From JAWPMV01 sp038527215 (GTDB lineage: Bacteria > Bacteroidota > Bacteroidia > J057), in contig JBCBGC010000203.1 in the NCBI GenBank assembly GCA_038527215.1, positions 1 through 7,429 of the forward strand: 7,429 bases of DNA, written 5' to 3'. This document shows positions 1 through 5,677 of the stretch, piece by piece. How positions within the stretch are numbered: position 1 is the stretch's first letter; every line of letters begins with the position of its first letter. The position numbers and the translations under genes were made by a program. Below the pieces are notes generated by a model. The model was not told where the DNA came from and ran no database searches. It was given only the letters and a program-made list of their open reading frames with translations.

Positions 1-834
1 GAAGTCCTCTGGGAAGGGGGAGAAATCAACATTACCTCCCTCTTTGATGAGATGGGCAAAAACAAACTAGAGTTTGTGGTAGACCTCTCTTCTTCCCTCT
101 ACATCGGCCGCGCCACCCTTAAGCTAACCTTCTATCCTGCCCACATGGGACCTGATGGAGTTGAATATGCTGCAGGACGCGACGGAAGCCCCCAGGCTAT
201 TCCTTTAGGAGCCGCGCAGAAAACCGTCTGTATCCGTAACAATTGTAGCCTGCCTACCGGTGCCCAGCATCCTTGTCGATGCACTGATACCTGGCGGACT
301 GGCTTCATGGTCGGACAGCAGCAGACCTCTTTTATCGGCACCAATAACCTCAACTTAAACGCAGCGGCTTTTAATGCCGAGAATAAGTTTGCCGGGATCT
401 ACGTTACTTCTCCTGGTGAGAAACTCTACTTCCAGGGAGAGTTACTGGCCTCAACCACCAACTTTTCTCAGACGCTGGACAGCACCTTTGGCAGCGATGT
501 AGGCGATGTTCGTAGCTGGCAGTTCATTTACGTACACTTTACCCCGCTACACGTTCGTTACAGAGTACACCCTTGGGTAAGCATCGGAGCAGGAGGCAGC
601 CTGGCCTTTATCTTCCGTGCGGAAGAAGACGGTCAGAATGTGGTAAACTTTGACAGCAACCGCGATGCCCGCTTCCGCAGAAATGAACCAGAAGCCTTTG
701 TGGATGTGCAAATCGGCAACGTCTTATGGCCAGTCTTTATCGGGGGCCGCTTCGGCAAACGCTGGGGCACCGTAGAGACCGTTACCGGCACCTCATACAA
801 CGTCGGAAAAATATATATAGGACTGAGTTTCTAA
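1..834 (+). CDS. Probable outer-membrane beta-barrel-like protein (5' end missing)
   Basis: The reading frame is open from the first base of the window, so the gene begins upstream; the internal ATG at 52 is probably not the start. The visible 277 residues show alternating hydrophobic/polar strands separated by Gly/Asn/Asp-rich turns and end in the strand-like motif KIYIGLSF with a terminal Phe, the usual signature of an outer-membrane barrel recognised by the BAM machinery. I see no membrane helix. An unusual cysteine cluster, C-x4-C-x9-C-x-C, lies at visible residues 77-94 and may form disulphides or bind metal. Other signs of a folded beta-protein are YVHFTPLHVRY near residue 180 and IGAGGSLAFIF near 200. 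A strong terminator follows 25 bp after the stop, so this is the last gene of its transcript. The family is not recognised; a soluble exported beta-rich protein is the alternative. Confidence 0.75.
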   Translation, partial: EVLWEGGEINITSLFDEMGKNKLEFVVDLSSSLYIGRATLKLTFYPAHMGPDGVEYAAGRDGSPQAIPLGAAQKTVCIRNNCSLPTGAQHPCRCTDTWRTGFMVGQQQTSFIGTNNLNLNAAAFNAENKFAGIYVTSPGEKLYFQGELLASTTNFSQTLDSTFGSDVGDVRSWQFIYVHFTPLHVRYRVHPWVSIGAGGSLAFIFRAEEDGQNVVNFDSNRDARFRRNEPEAFVDVQIGNVLWPVFIGGRFGKRWGTVETVTGTSYNVGKIYIGLSF

Positions 835-858
835 AAAAAAATACTGGAAGGTGGAGAA

Positions 859-898
859 AGTCCCTGTCCCCGTTTGGGCGACAGGGACTCCGCTTTTT
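859..898 (+). terminator. Strong intrinsic terminator of the first gene
   Basis: The arms AGTCCCTGTC (859-868) and GACAGGGACT (880-889) are perfect 10-bp complements. Inner CCC/GGG pairs can extend the stem with one bulged C at 879 and a GTTT loop. A T5 tract at 894-898 follows. It sits 25 bp after the stop at 834 and ends that transcript. The arms are symmetrical, but the T tract favours + strand termination. Confidence 0.9.
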
Positions 899-1192
899 AG
901 GGGGGGATGATGAAACTTAGCAGCCTAAGGATTTCTCCTTGCTGAATACATCGGGTAGGATCGCATCAGCCAAGCCTATCACCAGGAGGATAATGTCGAA
1001 GAAAAATGACAAGAGGAATATTTCTGTCTAAAACCCTAATTTAAGACTACCTGCCCTTATATATGAAGAAGACTTGAAGTTGTTTTTAAGTCGGCGAGCT
1101 AGAGAAGCCTGAGCGTTGGTGAGAGGATTTCCCCCAAACGACATAAACCTCACTACGCAAACTACTTTTATCACTCTTTCACATCGAAGATC
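899..1192. other. Gene-poor spacer between terminator and lipoprotein block
   Basis: I find no convincing gene here on either strand. The + strand has only a 12-codon ORF (ATG at 993) preceded by AGGAGG, too short to call. The - strand is open from 1027 down to the stop at 917-919. It encodes a hydrophobic stretch followed by an acidic/basic tail (ending FSKEKSLGC), but has no ATG, and an in-frame TAG (1028-1030) separates it from a longer - strand ORF at 1028-1255 that overlaps the lipoprotein start. Both could be remnants of an older gene or chance. TACTTTTA at 1163-1170 is one base off the Bacteroidota -7 box and could serve the gene starting at 1193. Confidence 0.5.
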
Positions 1193-1578
1193 ATGAATCC
1201 CATCCTTAAACCACCGCAATCTGTAATTTGGCTCCTGATTATATGCTTCAACCATTATGCTTGTGAATCTAGCCCCACGATTGAAAAGGTTGAATTACGC
1301 TCCAGACCAGCAGACTTATTTGGGCTTTATACTTCGGACGAAAGCGAATTCTTAACCTATCCCCATTATAAGTTCACATTCACATCAAGGGAAGAGTTAG
1401 GTTGGTTGGAAACTTATCCGTGGGGGCATGATGAAATCCTGGATACCACAGGAACCTACCTGATAAAGATATCTTGGTTAATCAAGATGACAAGCATATA
1501 AGGTTGCATTACCTTTTTAAACCCAATGATGAACAGATTGCCCATGGATATGTTCCGTTTTTGTTAACCTCTAATTAG
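1193..1578 (+). pseudogene. Frameshifted small lipoprotein gene
   Basis: From ATG 1193 the frame encodes 102 residues ending at 1501. It begins with a hydrophobic export segment (residues 11-19) and Cys24 after HYA, an imperfect lipobox. Near base 1462 good coding sequence jumps to another frame. The frame starting GAT at 1462 reads DKDILVNQDDKHIRLHYL and runs 38 codons to TAG 1576-1578, with balanced, protein-like composition, while the original frame degrades to ISWLIKMTSI. Joining the two needs a -1 shift (one lost base or two gained) and gives about 128 residues. No slippery heptamer is obvious, so mutation or a sequence error is likelier than programmed frameshifting. No family is recognised. 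It is first of a run of exported small proteins, all AT-richer than the genes at either side. Confidence 0.6.
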
Positions 1579-1664
1579 ATAGCTACAGGAAAATAGTCAA
1601 TAGAAGATATTGGTTTAGGAAAGAAGGTAAAGAAAGGCTTTTCTTCTTGAGCCAGGAAAGATAG
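1575..1664 (+). pseudogene. Possible C-terminal remnant of the same broken gene (third frame)
   Basis: Right where the preceding frame stops, the third frame opens at TTA 1575 and runs 29 codons to TAG 1662-1664. It reads LDSYRKIVNRRYWFRKEGKE and then RLFFLSQER. The mixture of aromatic, charged and hydrophobic residues looks like real protein, with no start codon of its own. A second -1 shift at about 1575 would attach it to the upstream frame and give a protein of roughly 155 residues, close to its neighbours' lengths. Short length makes chance a real possibility. Confidence 0.35.
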
Positions 1665-1680
1665 AAATGGATAAAACCCC

Positions 1681-1688
1681 TACATTTG
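1681..1688 (+). promoter_or_regulatory. Candidate Bacteroidota -7 box for the lipoprotein gene at 1730
   Basis: TACATTTG matches the Bacteroidota -7 consensus TAnnTTTG exactly and lies 41 bp before ATG 1730, leaving room for a leader of about 35 nt. I see no well-spaced -33 TTG; the nearest upstream TTG (1647-1649) is too far away. If real, the intact lipoprotein genes are expressed independently of the broken gene upstream. Confidence 0.45.
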
Positions 1689-1729
1689 AGGCGTATATGC
1701 AGCCAACATTCTCTTAATGAATAAACACC

Positions 1730-2263
1730 ATGAAACCATGGATTCTCTACCTGTTGATTTTTCCTTTGGCAAGTTGTGATCAATCCATCAAGCATTTACA
1801 GGGAAAGGAATTGGGTTTAAGCCGTATTGAAAGAAAAGTGGACCTTAAGTTAGGTACACAAGCCCGTAACCTTGAATTATTCTTCATACCAAAGGTAACC
1901 GCAGAAAAATATGATTTCAGGTTATTTTTCCCTGAGGTTAAAAAGGTTAATCACTTTCCCGCGGTAGAACGGCAAATGAATGCCATTATTTCCGAATTGG
2001 AAGGATTTCAATTTACCTTGATTGAAAAAAACACCGGGCAGGCGATATTACATTCTGTCATCAAAAGGGATAGCCTTGAAAATATTTCCTTCAATTCCAA
2101 TCCTGGAAAGCCATTATCTTGTTGGTTGGCGCCACATGTAGAGCTGCAAAAAGGTACTCCTTACGTAATCAAGCTGCATATCCCTCCTAAAAAGGATGAT
2201 AGCGAAACAGATTTAGCGTTGTTCTTCACGGTTGGAATTGGGAGGCAGAAGAATTTTTTATGA
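1730..2263 (+). CDS. Small lipoprotein, beta-sandwich-like, unknown function
   Basis: The 177-residue product starts with a textbook lipoprotein signal: Lys2, a hydrophobic core (residues 4-12) and lipobox LASC with acylated Cys16. The mature part is beta-rich. YDFRLFFPEVKKVNHF (61-76) looks like a strand pair, FQFTLIEKNTGQAILHSVI (93-111) like another, then a Gly/Pro turn and HVELQKGTPYVIKLHIPP (136-153), and a last strand LALFFTVGIG. This order (strand, 'LTxGTPYxIxL' strand, charged loop, final strand) resembles small Ig-like domains of putative immunity lipoproteins such as the DUF5625 type, but I cannot confirm that. The ATG at 1730 is chosen because it gives a complete signal peptide. 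The stop overlaps an ATG in the pattern ATGA, suggesting coupling to a following reading frame. It is AT-rich compared with the genes at either end of the block. Confidence 0.75.
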   Translation: MKPWILYLLIFPLASCDQSIKHLQGKELGLSRIERKVDLKLGTQARNLELFFIPKVTAEKYDFRLFFPEVKKVNHFPAVERQMNAIISELEGFQFTLIEKNTGQAILHSVIKRDSLENISFNSNPGKPLSCWLAPHVELQKGTPYVIKLHIPPKKDDSETDLALFFTVGIGRQKNFL

Positions 2264-2316
2264 AAGTGCCTGTGGCATTTCTTTGCTTATTTATATTCGC
2301 CCCCCTTCCATTGTAG
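2260..2316 (+). other. 18-codon signal-peptide stub overlapping the upstream stop
   Basis: ATG at 2260 overlaps the previous stop as ATGA and encodes MKVPVAFLCLFIFAPLPL before TAG 2314-2316. This is a near-perfect Sec signal peptide: basic start, long hydrophobic core, then Ala-Pro. It has no mature protein. The frame after TAG stays open and is in phase with ATG 2344, the next gene. It may be the remains of a deleted secreted protein gene, a gene broken by a nonsense change or by an indel in the C6 run at 2300-2305, or a translated leader for the downstream gene. Confidence 0.35.
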
Positions 2317-2343
2317 GCTTTTCAACCATATAAACAGGCAAAA

Positions 2344-2814
2344 ATGAAAAAAATCAGCCCCATATGGATGTTATTATCACTATGTCTAATGGCCAACACC
2401 TGCCATATGCACCCTTACATTGCGATAGAAAATGCCAGAAGTGAAGCTATAATTTGTAACATTTCCATTTCCAGACCGGATGAAAAATCTAGGTTGAGCT
2501 TTTTGACTGACACCATTAAATCAAAATCGACTTATATTTTTTTCGACACCAAATATCTAAAGCCACATTGTGCCGGCCAGCCTGAATACGCTAATTCTGA
2601 TGTGGGTATAACCTATGTGGATATCCTTTGTGAAGAGGAAGTTTATGAGCGGGCTTATTTCTATCCAAAATTCCGGAGGCTCAGTAAAAATCGTAGAGAA
2701 AAGCTGGGTATCCTTTTAACCACCATACAGGGGGATACCATTTTCTACAAGGAATCAAGTGCAGAAAAGATTTTGGATAAAGAGGTCGGTTTTTTTTATC
2801 AACAGATTCATTGA
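2344..2814 (+). CDS. Small cysteine-containing lipoprotein, unknown function
   Basis: The 156-residue product begins MKK, has a hydrophobic core (about residues 7-16) and a relaxed lipobox ANTC with Cys20 as probable acylation site. The mature protein holds three more cysteines (38, 76, 96), which could form a disulphide in the periplasm. The pattern IENARSEAIICNISIS, a charged stretch, then a 'DTIKSKSTYIFF' strand is typical of small Bacteroidota lipoproteins of unknown role. A basic patch RRLSKNRREK lies at 111-120. ATG 2344 is used because it gives a full signal peptide; an in-frame stub lies 28 bp upstream. The stop is only 24 bp from the end of the convergent gene on the other strand, with no hairpin terminator between them. 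I do not recognise the family. Confidence 0.75.
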   Translation: MKKISPIWMLLSLCLMANTCHMHPYIAIENARSEAIICNISISRPDEKSRLSFLTDTIKSKSTYIFFDTKYLKPHCAGQPEYANSDVGITYVDILCEEEVYERAYFYPKFRRLSKNRREKLGILLTTIQGDTIFYKESSAEKILDKEVGFFYQQIH

Positions 2815-2838
2815 AAATTAGAGCTAAAGTGTCCCCCC

Positions 2839-4089
2839 TCACAACTCTACCTCAACCCCATCACCATTCCTAAAACGCGCCTTCCGGATCATACCCGTCC
2901 CATCAAAATAGACGGAAATCCCTTTAATCGCCAACGCAGGCGAAGGAACGGCCATCTGGTACACCGACTGACCATTCAGGAAAACCTCCAGCTTCCCATT
3001 TTGGGACACCATCTGAACCTGTTGCCAGGCCTCCATATCTACCCCAAAAGCCGATAAGTCGGCGTTTTTGCCACTGACAAAACCCTCAAAGGTCATGACA
3101 TTGAGGTTGGCGACGCAGCCTTTGTTGGCCAGAGGAATACTGATGGCGCTGCCATCAAAAATCAGGTAAATCTCTACCCCTTTGCAGCGACGGCGAGGCT
3201 GGTCCAGGGTATGGCGCACCTCTATTTCGAAGCTGAAGTCATCGGTGTAGAGGTCCTCAAAATCGGAGACTTTGTACAGGCAGGTGGTAATGTCCTCTTG
3301 TTGGGGATCTACATCATAGGGTTTCAGGGCGTCCTGGGTAATGGCGATGTCAGTGCCGCGATTGACCACTTCATTAGGCAGATAAAGCGGAACCGGGTCT
3401 TGCTCCACCACGCCCAGCCAGTTTTCGGTGGGGATCAGCACGTCATCCTCAGCTACAATCTGACTATCGACTACCAGTTTAGCCTTGAACTGGCCCGGGC
3501 GGTAATAGATGCAGGTAGCAACCGTATCTTCTCGGGAAAGCGGCATCCGCTTGCGCATGTCCCAATCTTGTTGGATTTCGATCACCGCATCGGGGTCTGC
3601 CTTAGAGGCGTCATAGGCGAAGATCACCGAGTTGGGTATTTCATCCGCGATCACGGTCTTTTGGAAGAAAAAGTCATCGGGCTGCGGGGTGGGGCGCGGA
3701 TGAGCAATCTCTTCTGAGGACTGATTCCAAAGCACATAGGCAATGCCGATCCCGACCAGCAATAGCCCCAACACCAGCCATCGGGTCGAAGGCATTGCAA
3801 GCCTAGACCTTGTAGGCTGTTCAGCATAGGGAGTGCCTCGCTGCTGTTGCGTAAAGTCTCGCCAGTTTTCAAAGCCTGCGAACTCGGATAGAATATCCAG
3901 GGTAGTTTGGCTAGGCTGAGAAACCCGCTCCGCCCTCCCCCACACCCGTTTGAGGGTGGTAACGCTCAGACGCTGGCGGGTCTTTTCCCAGATCTGCTCA
4001 CTCAACTGCTCAAAATCTTTGTTGGTCCAGCGATCTACCGTGCCCCAATTGAGGGCGGCGTTTATCTGGGCGACGAGTTGCTCGATCAT
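2839..4089 (-). CDS. Membrane-anchored HTH-like / PKD-like / lectin-like protein
   Basis: The product is 416 residues. Residues about 24-80 form a helical, HTH-like cytoplasmic region with the phylum-typical signatures LSVTTLKRVWG (41-51) and TTLDILSEFAGFENWRDF (62-79). One membrane helix follows (WLVLGLLLVGIGIAYVLW, 104-121), with basic residues just before it, so the rest should face the periplasm. Residues about 150-230 are PKD-like (IPNSVIFAYDASKADPDAVI, then QQDWDMRKR, IYYRPGQFKAKLVVD and a WLGVVEQ end), as in a family widespread in Bacteroidota. Residues about 275-416 fold like a LamG/concanavalin domain: W355, NGKLEVFLNG (364-373) and a terminal GISVYF strand. A regulatory or sensing role is plausible: outside ligand, inside helical domain. 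It is divergent from the secreted protein at 4264, which shares the C-terminal fold. DNA binding is unproven. Confidence 0.85.
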   Translation of the reverse strand: MIEQLVAQINAALNWGTVDRWTNKDFEQLSEQIWEKTRQRLSVTTLKRVWGRAERVSQPSQTTLDILSEFAGFENWRDFTQQQRGTPYAEQPTRSRLAMPSTRWLVLGLLLVGIGIAYVLWNQSSEEIAHPRPTPQPDDFFFQKTVIADEIPNSVIFAYDASKADPDAVIEIQQDWDMRKRMPLSREDTVATCIYYRPGQFKAKLVVDSQIVAEDDVLIPTENWLGVVEQDPVPLYLPNEVVNRGTDIAITQDALKPYDVDPQQEDITTCLYKVSDFEDLYTDDFSFEIEVRHTLDQPRRRCKGVEIYLIFDGSAISIPLANKGCVANLNVMTFEGFVSGKNADLSAFGVDMEAWQQVQMVSQNGKLEVFLNGQSVYQMAVPSPALAIKGISVYFDGTGMIRKARFRNGDGVEVEL

Positions 4090-4155
4090 AAAGGCTAAGT
4101 TATAGGGTCAGCGTAATAGCGTAAAGGTCAGGCAAATGCCAGGATGATTCTCCCT

Positions 4156-4182
4156 TTGAACAGGATTGATCCAACTTGAACA
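4156..4182. repeat. Operator-like direct repeat in the divergent intergenic region
   Basis: TTGAACA occurs at 4156-4162 and again at 4176-4182, start-to-start 20 bp, so both copies lie on about the same helix face. Between them lies GGATTGATCC (4163-4172), with arms GGAT/ATCC. The site sits between the two divergently transcribed genes and could be a shared operator, but the elements are short. Confidence 0.3.
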
Positions 4183-4263
4183 AGCCCCTCACGATGACGG
4201 AAAGGCCTTTTCTCCTACCTTGGCCTCAGTCAAATGTACGCTTAATAACGAAACAACATCATT

Positions 4264-5433
4264 ATGAAACACTTGATCCGAGCTTCCATTCTGTGCGGGC
4301 TATTCCTGATATCCGGAGGATTTTTGTCCGCCCAAACATCCCGTGCCATGGAAATCCCCATGACCAGCAAGCACTGGGTGGCCACCGTGGGCAAGGTGGA
4401 GTTTGTCGAATATAAATCAACCCGCGCGGTCAAAAGTGCGGAAAACGCCTTTTTCAATATCATGCTCAAGGACCAGACGTTCTCTACTGGCACCATAGAG
4501 TATGATGTAGAGCTGGTTGGCAATGGCTTTCCCGGCATCAATTTCCGGATTGGACCGGACACCCTCAATTCTGAAGTATTCTACCTGCGGCACTTTGGTA
4601 AGCCTGATCCTTTGCGCCGGACCTCTATGCAATATGCCGCGGTGGTCGATGGGGTCAATCTCTGGGACCTCACGGACGAATACCAGGCCGGGGCGACCAT
4701 CAAAGAAGGGCAATGGAACCACATCAAGCTGGTTATTTCTGAGCATCAGCTCCGGGCCTACGTCAACGACATGAAGCGCCCGGCTTTGCAAGTTCCCATG
4801 CTGGAAGGCCTCACCCAATCAGGCGGCATTTCCCTCTCCGGCAATGTCATCTATGCCAATATGGTCCTGCGTCCAGGCCAGATCGGCGACTTACCCAACC
4901 AACCCGGCATCGACCCGAGCACCAATGATCCCCGCTACCTACGCACCTGGCAAGTGAGCGAACCGGTAGCCTTGCCTTTTGGGCGGGACGTGATGAGGGG
5001 CATTCGCTTTAATCCAGGCGTAGCCATCGACACCACCTTGCTGAATGAGGAAACCCAATGGAAAGCCCAGGAAGCAGGCTATCGGGGCGTGGTCAACCTA
5101 ACCCGACCTTACGGAGCCACCGCAGAAGGTCAGCGCCGCATCGTCTGGCTCAAAGCCACCTTCGAGTCCGAAACCGAACAACGAAAGCTCATGCGCCTGG
5201 GCTTTAGCGACGAAGTCTGGGTTTTCATCAATGGCAGCCCCCTGCATGTAGACAAAAACTACTACGGTTCCGCGGGTATGAAGGAACCCCGGGGCCGCTG
5301 TAGCCTCCAGAACGCCTCCTTTGAAGTCCCGCTGCAAGCCGGGAAAAACGAACTCCTGATCGGGGTCACCAATTACTTCTTTGGCTGGGGCATCATCGCC
5401 CGGTTAGAAGATACGGCGGGGATTAAATATTAA
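4264..5433 (+). CDS. Secreted lectin-like (LamG/DUF1080-like) plus galactose-binding-like protein
   Basis: The 389-residue product has a clear Sec signal peptide (MKHLIRASILCGLFLISGGFLSAQ, cleavage expected after SAQ at 22-24). Residues about 30-205 resemble the concanavalin-like fold of LamG and DUF1080 (3-keto-disaccharide hydrolase-like) proteins: FSTGTIEYDVEL (73-84), GFPGINFRIG (88-97), the EGQWNHIKLVISEHQLRAYVN segment (148-168) and GGISLSG (187-193). Residues about 225-385 look like a galactose-binding beta-sandwich: LGFSDEVWVFINGSPL (312-327), GKNELLIGVTNYFFGWG (360-376). No catalytic residues can be assigned, so carbohydrate or ligand binding is the safer guess. The ATG at 4264 gives a full signal peptide. 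It is divergent from the membrane protein on the other strand and ends with its own terminator. Confidence 0.85.
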   Translation: MKHLIRASILCGLFLISGGFLSAQTSRAMEIPMTSKHWVATVGKVEFVEYKSTRAVKSAENAFFNIMLKDQTFSTGTIEYDVELVGNGFPGINFRIGPDTLNSEVFYLRHFGKPDPLRRTSMQYAAVVDGVNLWDLTDEYQAGATIKEGQWNHIKLVISEHQLRAYVNDMKRPALQVPMLEGLTQSGGISLSGNVIYANMVLRPGQIGDLPNQPGIDPSTNDPRYLRTWQVSEPVALPFGRDVMRGIRFNPGVAIDTTLLNEETQWKAQEAGYRGVVNLTRPYGATAEGQRRIVWLKATFESETEQRKLMRLGFSDEVWVFINGSPLHVDKNYYGSAGMKEPRGRCSLQNASFEVPLQAGKNELLIGVTNYFFGWGIIARLEDTAGIKY

Positions 5434-5437
5434 GATT

Positions 5438-5472
5438 GAGGTCGCCATCTGAGGGGGTGGCGGCCTTCTTTC
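5438..5472 (+). terminator. Intrinsic terminator of the secreted lectin-like gene
   Basis: GAGGTCGCCA (5438-5447) pairs with TGGCGGCCTT (5458-5467) over 10 bp with two G-T wobbles, loop TCTGAGGGGG. A T-rich run (TTCTTT) overlaps and follows the right arm. It starts 4 bp after the stop. Confidence 0.75.
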
Positions 5473-5514
5473 CGTTTATGCAAAGGGCAAAAGCAAACCA
5501 GCAAGAAACACCTA

Positions 5515-5575
5515 TGTACGTCCCCCTCAAGCAAAATAGGCACAATTAAAAGGTCTTGACTGCTGGGGGCGTACA
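5515..5575. repeat. Long inverted repeat upstream of the Crp/Fnr gene
   Basis: TGTACG-T-CCCCC (5515-5526) is complementary to GGGGG-CGTACA (5565-5575): 11 bp broken by one bulged T, around a 38-nt AT-rich spacer. It lies after the terminator of the previous gene and about 40 bp before the candidate -7 box at 5617, where an upstream operator could lie. It has no T tract, so it is not a terminator. Confidence 0.45.
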
Positions 5576-5576
5576 C

Positions 5577-5595
5577 ATGCCTTTAAGTGAGGCAT
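5577..5595. promoter_or_regulatory. Palindromic operator-like site upstream of the Crp/Fnr gene
   Basis: ATGCCT (5577-5582) and AGGCAT (5590-5595) are perfect inverted repeats around a 7-nt centre TTAAGTG. The site ends 21 bp before the candidate -7 box. Its right half, TTTAAGTGAGGCAT (5582-5595), recurs as TTTAAGTCATGCAT at 6251-6264 ahead of the hydrolase gene. Crp/Fnr-family dimers bind such short dyads, so an autoregulatory site is plausible but unproven. Confidence 0.4.
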
Positions 5596-5616
5596 ACACT
5601 CCCATTATAGTTGTGT

Positions 5617-5624
5617 TATCTTTG
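5617..5624 (+). promoter_or_regulatory. Candidate Bacteroidota -7 box for the Crp/Fnr gene
   Basis: TATCTTTG matches TAnnTTTG exactly, 53 bp before ATG 5678, implying a leader of about 45 nt. No clear -33 TTG is visible at the usual spacing, which would fit a promoter that depends on an activator. Confidence 0.5.
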
Positions 5625-5677
5625 AGGTCGTCTAAGCATAAAGAACTAAGTAAAAGCAACCTCCTCAGCTAGCAAAA

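Noticed and set aside
993..1031. 12-codon ORF after AGGAGG in the spacer
   Set aside because: The Shine-Dalgarno-like sequence is eye-catching, but Bacteroidota seldom use it and the peptide is too short and plain to support.
1028..1255. 75-codon ORF on the minus strand
   Set aside because: Its start lies inside the lipoprotein signal-peptide region on the other strand, it has no export or domain features and no promoter, and its composition looks like chance. It may still mark an intergenic repeat, noted above.
2815..2838. Terminator between the convergent genes ending at 2814 and 2839
   Set aside because: The 24-bp gap holds no inverted repeat and no proper T tract for either direction.
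3211..3717. 168-codon + strand ORF
   Set aside because: It lies antisense inside the membrane-anchored HTH/PKD/lectin-like gene, whose domains are clearly recognisable; this is a shadow of its codon usage.
4131..4140. GGCAAATGCC short palindrome in the divergent region
   Set aside because: Only four-base arms; this arises often by chance.
4216..4223. TACCTTGG as a -7 box for the gene at 4264
   Set aside because: One base off the TAnnTTTG consensus at a key position and no -33 element at proper spacing; kept only as a weak possibility.
4417..4818. 133-codon minus-strand ORF
   Set aside because: Antisense shadow of the secreted lectin-like protein gene.
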